Assembly (NCBI RefSeq): GCF_026151205.1
Contig: NC_087084.1
Coordinates: forward strand, 9,544,894-9,608,893
DNA from: Bolinopsis microptera
Taxonomy: Eukaryota > Ctenophora > Tentaculata > Lobata > Bolinopsidae
Direction of reading: 5' to 3'
DNA length: 64,000 nucleotides
Of the stretch, positions 58,033-64,000 are shown piece by piece. The notes under the pieces were generated by a model. The model searched no databases. It was not told where the DNA came from and worked only from the letters and a program-made list of their open reading frames with translations. A program made the translations under genes and the position numbers. Numbering within the stretch: position 1 is the first letter of the stretch; the number at the start of each line of letters is the position of its first letter.

Positions 58033-58726
58033 CCTCTTCGTAGCAGTCCTAAACTTAACAAAGCACAACGAACAAGTATTGAATAGTCTGTATATACAGC
58101 GTAGCCCTACAAAGTGCAACATTTCGTTCAACTGTCACGTGATCAGCTCAATGAACCATTAAGCTACTCATTCAATGGTTAATTGAGCTTGTTCCTTGTT
58201 CTCGGAAGTCAATATTCTTGGATAGTATGACGTTCCTTTAGGTCTTTTAGATATCTGGTATGCACTGTGGTTAGCAGCCTTTTCATGAATAAAGAGGGCC
58301 CTAAGACTCCAAGATTAGAGTATTTTAATATCAGCTGCTCTATGACTAAAACCTTGAACTAGACTTGTTAGAAGCTTTTCAAAATATAAACTATAAGCCG
58401 CATGTTTTAATTCTCTCAGAAAGAGCTAAAAAGTGTTTATATCTCCATTTAAGGGACAGTATATGAAATTGAAGAACCCAGGAATCCGGGCAAATAGCTG
58501 AGCAATGACAGTTCTAATTGATGGCGTGACCACTGACCAGAGCTTGTTACTTGGAGCGGTCCAGCGGAACCGAGGGAAAAGGGACACTGGGTCACAGGTA
58601 AATCTATTTTTATATTATTCGGAGGGCGCCAAGACAATTTTGTACATGTCACATGACCTCGCGCTATTATATATATATAATATAATTTGCCATTCGAGCG
58701 CGCGCGCGCGTCATCAAGCTAAGCTA
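58033..58726. other. Upstream region of the SRCR receptor
   Basis: No second gene could be supported. A GC-richer open stretch at 58505-58600 ends at a GGTAAAT donor-like site but has no partner exon. A (CG)n run lies at about 58697-58711. Confidence 0.45.
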
Positions 58727-59140
58727 AGCTAGCTAGCTCAGTAAACGACCGGGGGTAGGATTTGGCCGGGGCCGGGGCCGGGGCCGGGAATGTCCAAATT
58801 TTGCCGGGGCCGGGAATTGGCCGTTCTGGAATTTGGCCGGGGCCGGGGCCGTGAATTTAATAAATCCACGGCCAAGTTAGAACTTTTCAGGACTTAGGAT
58901 CTGAAAAACAAAGGACTGCTCTTGAAAGTTGGCACTCTGGACATCATCCTTTCAAAATTGAAAATCCATTTTAAGATTTATATGAAAGTTTTAGGCCGAT
59001 TTCGATCAAAAATTTCCGGCCAAATTCCCGGCAAAAATTGAAAATCGGCCGGGGCCGGGGCCGGGAAGAAATAGCTCCCCCGGTGCCGGGATTTCACGGC
59101 GCCGGGAATCCCGGTCGATTACTGAGCTAACTAGCTAGCT
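58727..59140. mobile_element. GC-rich MITE with CCGGGG repeats
   Basis: The inverted ends AGCTAGCTAGCTCAGTAA..GACCGGG and CCCGGTCGATTACTGAGCTA..AGCTAGCT bound a 414-bp element. Inside, GGCCGGGGCCGGGGCC-type runs occur at both ends (about 58764-58790, 58838-58853 and 59047-59066), flanking an AT-rich middle. The runs are G-quadruplex-prone. No target duplication was identified. Confidence 0.7.
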
Positions 59141-59354
59141 GTGCGATTTATTCGATCAATGATCGATACCAGTAATACCAGTAGTATAGTATGTTCTACG
59201 CTAAAATCGAATGTAGAATATTCTAGAAATTCAATACACTGATCAACCAATTTGCTGACATAGCACATTGTTTAAATACTGCACCTAACGCCATTATTGA
59301 TTATACATTATAAGATCAAAGAATATTGAAAGTAAAATTTAGTTAGCAACGATC

Positions 59355-59410
59355 CCGGTCCCAATCCCGGCTTAATTCCGGTCCCGGTCTTATTCCCGGT
59401 CCCGGTCTTA
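59355..59410. repeat. CCCGGT-type simple repeat, copy 1
   Basis: TCCCGGTCCCGGTCTTATTC-like units repeat about five times, directly abutting a LINE fragment. The same repeat appears at 62355-62465, and related CCGGCTAAAT units appear near 63330-63420. Confidence 0.8.
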
Positions 59411-60547
59411 TGCATTGACATCAAGAGTCAACCTGTACGTGTACTACCTTACTCGGGATTATTATGACCGGGATAAAGTGGCGGGTTTAGGGTAATTTCG
59501 CCATATTTTTCCCGAACCACATTTTCACCGGTCGTTAATAAACCCGCCGACTCAGCTTTTAGGGTTCCCAAGGGGTATGGGTGCTCATATTTTAATCGTT
59601 GTCTTATATTCACTAAAGAAGACTATTGGGACACTTGTTGTAGGTTTTTCGACTTCATTTGGCTAAAATTGCAAAAAATTCACCTTTTCGCCCAATTCTT
59701 GTCATATATCCTTATTGTCAAAGTTGATTTAAATAGGCCAATTTTTATTTTCTTAGGTATTGAATATCTCTACATAATGAAATAGGACTCAAAATAAAAG
59801 TAACAGTTAAATTAAAACTTGAATTAATTAAAACTGTCAATAACATGAATCAGTTTCATCAGTCATTTATTCATAATTCTAAACAATGTGAACGATGCAT
59901 TCTTTCGAAGTTTGATTAACCACGAGTCATTATTTCTGTCTACTTTGAACAATTATTGATAATTCGACTTGTTTCACAAGTTTTAGCAATGCGAAAATTT
60001 CTAAACTTGTTGATCTCTAATAAGGAAATTTACATCTGAGACAAAATTTTTTAATCTAAAATTGAAAGGTTGGACACCGGTAAAATGGCGACCGGGAAAA
60101 TGTGGTGGGTTTTGAGCAATTTCGCCATATTTTTCCCGAACCATATTTTAACCCGTCGTTAATAAACCCGTCGTAATAATCCCGAGTAAGGTACGAACTG
60201 AACACAATTATTTCCTCCTAAATGTTCCTCCTGCTCCAAACTATAGTAAAACGGAGAGAAGTTTTCGCTACTGTGGACCCTCCGTTTTGAATCAGCTTCC
60301 CTATAAATTGAGAACATTGACTGATATTGCATTGTTTAAAAAGAGACTTAAAACTCATCTTTTTGAAAAACTATTCTTATAAGTTCATAAAATAACTTCT
60401 TCATAAAAACCCATATTTCATAAAATGCCAAGTTCTTATGTACATGTTCATTGTTCATGAGTCGCTTTAGATGGCTTGAACTGAATCTTTTGATTTTGAG
60501 TTCTCTTTGGCTATAAAGCGATGTATAAATTTCTAGTTATTATTATT
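59411..60547 (+). pseudogene. CR1/L2-like LINE 3' fragment interrupted by a transposon
   Basis: Plus-strand sequence 59411-59446 and 60192-60547 is one LINE fragment matching the 3' end of the LINE at 20782-22543 (C-terminal RT coding, then the GGCTATAAAGCGATGTATA tail with an ATT repeat). The coding part still reads the LFKKRLKTHLFEK-type end but has lost continuity at the insertion. It is 5'-truncated at 59411 against the CCCGGT repeat. Confidence 0.85.
59447..60191. mobile_element. TA-target TIR element nested in the LINE fragment
   Basis: The ends CCTTACTCGGGATTATTA and TAATAATCCCGAGTAAGG are perfect inverted repeats; further inward TTTCGCCATATTTTTCCCGA recurs near both ends in the same orientation. 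TA at 59445-59446 and 60192-60193 is the target duplication. Removing the element restores GTGTAC-TA-GAACTG as in the intact LINE copy, apart from one substitution. It is 745 bp, Tc1/mariner-like, without transposase. Confidence 0.88.
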
Positions 60548-62337
60548 ATAAAGGGTCTCAATAAGAGGTCTCGACTGCCTAGGCGTCAAACCTTGGCAGT
60601 CGGTAGTTTTCCTCTGGCCCGGGATCAGCTGACCCTAGGGACCAGAGGGTAAAGGTGTAGAGACTATGTGTATCTACAAATCTTTCGAAGTTGTTTTTAC
60701 AAGAGACAGGGCTTGCTACGCAAGGGAAGAAAACCGGGAGAAACATTCACAAATTATACAAATAAATATTATAAAACCTAGCTAAAAGAAATTCAAACAA
60801 TCCTACACTACTACAAATGTTTATTACATACTACAATGTAATACACGATGAATAAATGCTGTAAAATCAAGAAACAGGGCTTGCAGGGCAAGGGACGGAA
60901 CACAGGGACTGGCTAAAGAGTGTATAAAACAGTGATTCAGCAAGTACCCATTGGGTATTGCTGAATCTGACCCACAAAATACCACAATCAATACAAGAAT
61001 ATACAATATTTAAACAAACATCATGTTTATACAAGAATCAGGGCATGCAGAGCAAGAGAAGAAAAATAAGAGAAAAACTCCAACACATGTATACCCCTTA
61101 GTCCAGTAAATAACAATAATTACTTGTACACAAAACTGTATAATATAAAATACATAACAAATACACAGTCTACCCAATATACGGGTTAAAAATTGTATAA
61201 ACAAGAGACAGGGCTTGCATAGCAAGGGAAGAGATATAAGAGGACCAGGTAAAAAGTGTTTATTACAGTATCCAATGAAGAATAAACTAAATATAGAGTA
61301 TCTACAGTGTATTATACTCTCAAAAATATCAAATGTCTAAGACCATCCTGAGAATTCTGGCTGATCCAAGTAGAGCTGTCTTCTGGAGATTAGAGATGCT
61401 CAGATTGCAGTGGACTGCGTCGAGGTGTTTACGAAAGTTAATGGTGATAGTTCCTAATGCGCCTATCACCACAGGGACGATTGTGACCTTTCGTAAATTC
61501 CAGTTCTTCTTAATTTCTCTTTTTAGGTCTTGATATTTCAGTATCTTTTCTTGTTCTCTATCCAGGATCCGGGTATCTCCTGGGACTGCAACGTCAATGA
61601 TGGTTGCTGCGTTGGTTACCTTGTCTACCAGGAGGAGATCCGGTCTGCAGTGTTCGATAACGTGGTCCGACTGGACATGGAAGTCCCACAATATCTTGAC
61701 TTTTTCGTTCTCCAGCACCTTCTCTGCCCGGTGTTCGTACCACCTTTTACTGCGTGGGAAGCCGTATTCCTTGCACAGACTCCAGTGCAATGCGGCAGCT
61801 ACTTTGTCATGCCGACACTTATATTCTGTCTGTGAAAGTTTTGGGCACCCATTCAGTATGTGGTCTATTGTCTCGTAATGATTTCTGCAGAGTCTGCAGA
61901 GGGGAGAAGAGCCAGGTGTTTTGTCAATCCTGTGCTTCACATAATTCGTCCTAAGTGCTTGGTCTTGGGCTGCTATCAATAATCCTTCTGTCTCCTTCTT
62001 CAAGTCTTGTTGAGTGAGCCAGTTCCAAGAGGTTAACGGGTCCGCTATACCCATCATCTGCCTTGGGAACTGTCCGTGCATCACTTTAGCAGTCCACTTC
62101 TCCTTGCGGATTTCCTCGCGTTCTGTTCGGTCGATATCTTTCTCTATCTCTTCACACAAGAGTATCTTGTCTTTGACAAAGTAGTCCTTCAGAGCAATCA
62201 GTTCTGGGTCTCTACTCTTCATCACATAAGTGGTGAGTGCATTCTCCTCTCTCTTTACGACTTCCTCTATACTATGTAGCCCACGGCCACCCAGTTGACG
62301 GCTTACGTATAACCGATCAACATCTCCTTGGGGGTGT
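60548..62337 (-). mobile_element. Restriction-like-endonuclease LINE, 3' part
   Basis: The minus-strand frame 61329-62337 encodes the C-terminal part of an R2/R4/NeSL-type non-LTR retrotransposon ORF. It includes DRLYVSRQLGGRGLHSIEE, a CCHC-type motif (C-x2-C-x8-H-x4-C at residues 110-127 from the Met at 62225), and the endonuclease core RPDLLLVD..IIDVAVPGD..E.EK..KY at about 194-231. The reverse transcriptase is absent, and coding stops at an ATT repeat at 62338, so the copy is 5'-truncated. The 3' UTR (60548-61328) contains four degenerate repeats of about 165 bp, each with a GGGCTTGC..GCAAGGG hairpin, and near the end two larger stem-loops (GACTGCC..GGCAGTC, CCTCTGG..CCAGAGG). It abuts, tail to tail, the ATT tail of the other LINE. 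Confidence 0.78.
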
Positions 62338-62354
62338 ATTATTATTATTATTAT

Positions 62355-62465
62355 TCCCGGGCCCGGTCTTATTCCCGGTCCCGGCTTAATCCCGGTCCCG
62401 GCACTTTTTCCAGTGGCCCAGTCCCGGTCCCGGTCTCAGCCAAGAAAGCGGTCCCGGTCGATCCT
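62355..62465. repeat. CCCGGT-type simple repeat, copy 2
   Basis: GGTCTTATTCCCGGTCCCGG units repeat with decay up to GGTCCCGGTCGATCC. The sequence closely resembles 59355-59410. Confidence 0.8.
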
Positions 62466-62568
62466 TGGGTAGTACTAGTATCAAACGTAAAGAAAAGTAG
62501 TTTCAAAATTCCAAAACGAAATGTAATTTCATGGTCACTCAATATTGTCTTATGAAAACGAACGAATA

Positions 62569-62640
62569 GAAGTCGTCGTACTTGATTATTGATATGGAAA
62601 AACTTGATAGCGTAAATCAATAATCAAGTGCGACGACTTT
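62569..62640. repeat. 72-bp hairpin repeat
   Basis: GAAGTCGTCGTACTTGATTA is mirrored by TAATCAAGTGCGACGACTTT around a short spacer. It has the size of a small MITE. Confidence 0.8.
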
Positions 62641-62699
62641 TACAAAGGAGAACAGCATGAGATAAATGAAAAACTTAATGTAACACTAACAATAGTTTT

Positions 62700-62765
62700 C
62701 TTACCTGGGCACCCCAGGCTATTAGTATTATGTTAATAAACATAATAGAGATTCGGCCAGTAATA
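62700..62765 (+). repeat. Short dispersed repeat, copy 2
   Basis: CTTACCTGGGCACCCCAGGC, ATGTTAATAAACAT and GAGATTCGGC match the repeat at 34757-34870. The first hairpin has compensating changes relative to the other copies (CCTGGGGACCTCAGG versus CCTGGGCACCCCAGG). Confidence 0.6.
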
Positions 62766-62995
62766 GATTTCAATTTGTAAAAGGTGCCGATCAAAGGTAT
62801 CAAAGGTAAGGTATCATTGTGTAGCACGGGATAACGGCTACACCCTTTCTTTGGCTACTAGTCAGTACTACAACACTAATTATTATTATTAGCTGTTTCT
62901 CCTATTTACCTTCCTCGGAAATAGGAAGACGGTTTTATTAGCGTTTGATATTGACTATAAGTATAACTGACACACCTTGCATGTCCTATTTCGCA

Positions 62996-63184
62996 CGCCG
63001 GCGTGCGGGATGAAAGGACTGTAGGAAAGGTATGTCTGCAACCTTGCTAAAAACCGCGAGTTTTCAACTCCATTTTCAAGCTGAAATTAGCTTCATTGAA
63101 CTTGAAGGGTCAATTTTTGGTCTATTTTCAGTGTTTTTATGCCGTTGTCGGTGAGATTTCGTCAAGTTTAAAATATAATATAGA
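62996..63184 (-). mobile_element. Helitron 5' segment, same family as 29259-30085
   Basis: On the minus strand the segment begins A|TCTATATTATATTTTAAAC and follows the first roughly 170 bp of the Helitron at 29259, including ATGGAGTTGAAA and a TTTTTAGCA.GGTTG block. The 3' end was not fixed; a CTAG next to the right base exists at 62858-62861, but no good hairpin precedes it. Confidence 0.7.
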
Positions 63185-63744
63185 TATATGTGTAGTTTAT
63201 GAATACTGTCTGCTATACATGATAAATAAATGGCTTTTAGAATCATAGTTGATAAAAGCCCAAAAAATAAGGATTAACTTAAATTTTCTGGCAAGATCCG
63301 GTAGCCTTATATATTTTTCTCTAACACCCGGTTCCAGTCCGGCTAAATCCGGCTAACCGGAAAACAGATTGATATCCGGCAAAATCCGGTCCGGCAGCCA
63401 AAATCCGAGACCGGTCGGTTCCTAGTTGGGGTGCATATTAGTCCAATGCGAGCGAGGGGCACAAAGCGCCGCCGATCAGGTAGGAACACTTAACAAAAGG
63501 TTGAGCGTTTTATAATAGGGTTTTACAATTTACATCTCCCTCAACTGTAAAGTGAGTAGTACGTTAACATCTTCAATAATTTGTGGTGTAACCTTTGAAA
63601 GTGAGTAATATGTAAATGTAATAAACTCTTAAGGTGATGTCCCCAATTAGTTGTATATGCTCTATATCACCCTCAGGGTTGTACCACATACGACATGAGT
63701 GCCTTGTTTCTAAATATCCGGTTGTGCTACTACTATTACTACTT

Positions 63745-63815
63745 TACCTGGGGACCTCAGGCTTTTGTGTTTATATGGCGGAATGAAGGGCTGAGAGCTA
63801 CTGCTAGCCTTGAGT
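63745..63815 (+). repeat. Short dispersed repeat, copy 3
   Basis: CTTTACCTGGGGACCTCAGGC and GGCGGAATGAAGGGCTGAG match the copy at 34757-34870, with the middle part deleted. Confidence 0.6.
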
Positions 63816-64000
63816 ACTTTAGTTCTGTCAGCTCATTTTAGGTCTCAATTATGTTTATTTAACGATATCTTCCTGTGCTTAAAGTTGTATAATCTTTAAT
63901 GTCCAACTCTAAACATATAAAGATATAAGTATGAGAATAAATTGATTTTCGTAATCTACGGCCAACTAGGTTCCTTTAGATTTCACTTTTACCTGACCAA

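Larger units (their letters stand above)
62338..64000. other. Repeat-rich end of the window without genes
   Basis: It contains the ATT and CCCGGT simple repeats, a hairpin element, two copies of the ACCTGGG..CAGG short repeat, a Helitron 5' end and a CCGGCTAAAT-type repeat at about 63300-63420. No exon was recognised. Confidence 0.45.

Noticed and set aside
61333-61954. Plus-strand frames opposite the endonuclease LINE
   Set aside because: They are antisense shadows of the minus-strand coding sequence, which carries the recognisable motifs.
1-64000. CRISPR array, bacterial operon or prophage
   Set aside because: The regular arrays are uninterrupted minisatellites without unique spacers, and the genes are spliced and eukaryotic.

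Overview
This is an intron-rich, gene-sparse, AT-rich animal nuclear sequence packed with repeats. It carries spliced genes with GT-AG introns for a 26S proteasome subunit, two mitochondrial carnitine palmitoyltransferase 2 copies, an SRCR-type receptor, Ig-domain proteins and an MPLKIP-like protein, plus LINEs, Helitrons, a MULE and many palindromic DNA elements. That fits an invertebrate metazoan. I cannot place the phylum from the sequence alone. All exon models below were read by eye from reading frame, splice sites and phase.

Layout. 1-1.2 kb: head-to-tail array of Helitron-like units. 1.9-9.8 kb: five phased minus-strand exons of an unrecognised gene, with a roughly 70-copy 41-bp minisatellite in one intron. 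9.8-15.8 kb: no exon recognised, several palindromic or TIR elements, and a LINE tail. 15.8-24.3 kb: minus-strand Ig-domain exons (three near 16 kb, two near 24 kb), a foldback palindrome, a poly-G tract, a small plus-strand secreted-protein gene and a CR1/L2-like LINE. 25.4-27.7 kb: complete PSMD3. 28.4-32 kb: a long-TIR MULE-like element with a 9-bp target duplication and a Helitron nested inside. 32-37.7 kb: repeat-derived DNA. 37.7-38.5 kb: a two-exon SLATT-like membrane protein. 39.1-54.2 kb: two complete four-exon CPT2 genes diverging from each other, with an MPLKIP-like gene and a 2.6-kb foldback element between them. 55.4-58.0 kb: an SRCR/Cys-rich single-pass receptor. 58.7-64 kb: GC-rich MITEs, a CR1/L2-like LINE tail split by a TA-flanked element, and a restriction-like-endonuclease LINE.

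The genes do not form a pathway. PSMD3 and CPT2 are housekeeping, and the Ig and SRCR genes look like surface or secreted proteins. The most informative signals are structural: (i) Helitron-like units joined directly CTAG|TCTCTACTA; (ii) a Helitron whose empty site can be read from a neighbouring minisatellite copy; (iii) inverted CPT2 paralogues, one with a rewritten catalytic motif (EHSWGDG to EHSRLDG); (iv) an ORF1-only retroposon absent from the paralogous intron; (v) a minisatellite whose unit is a 3' splice site.
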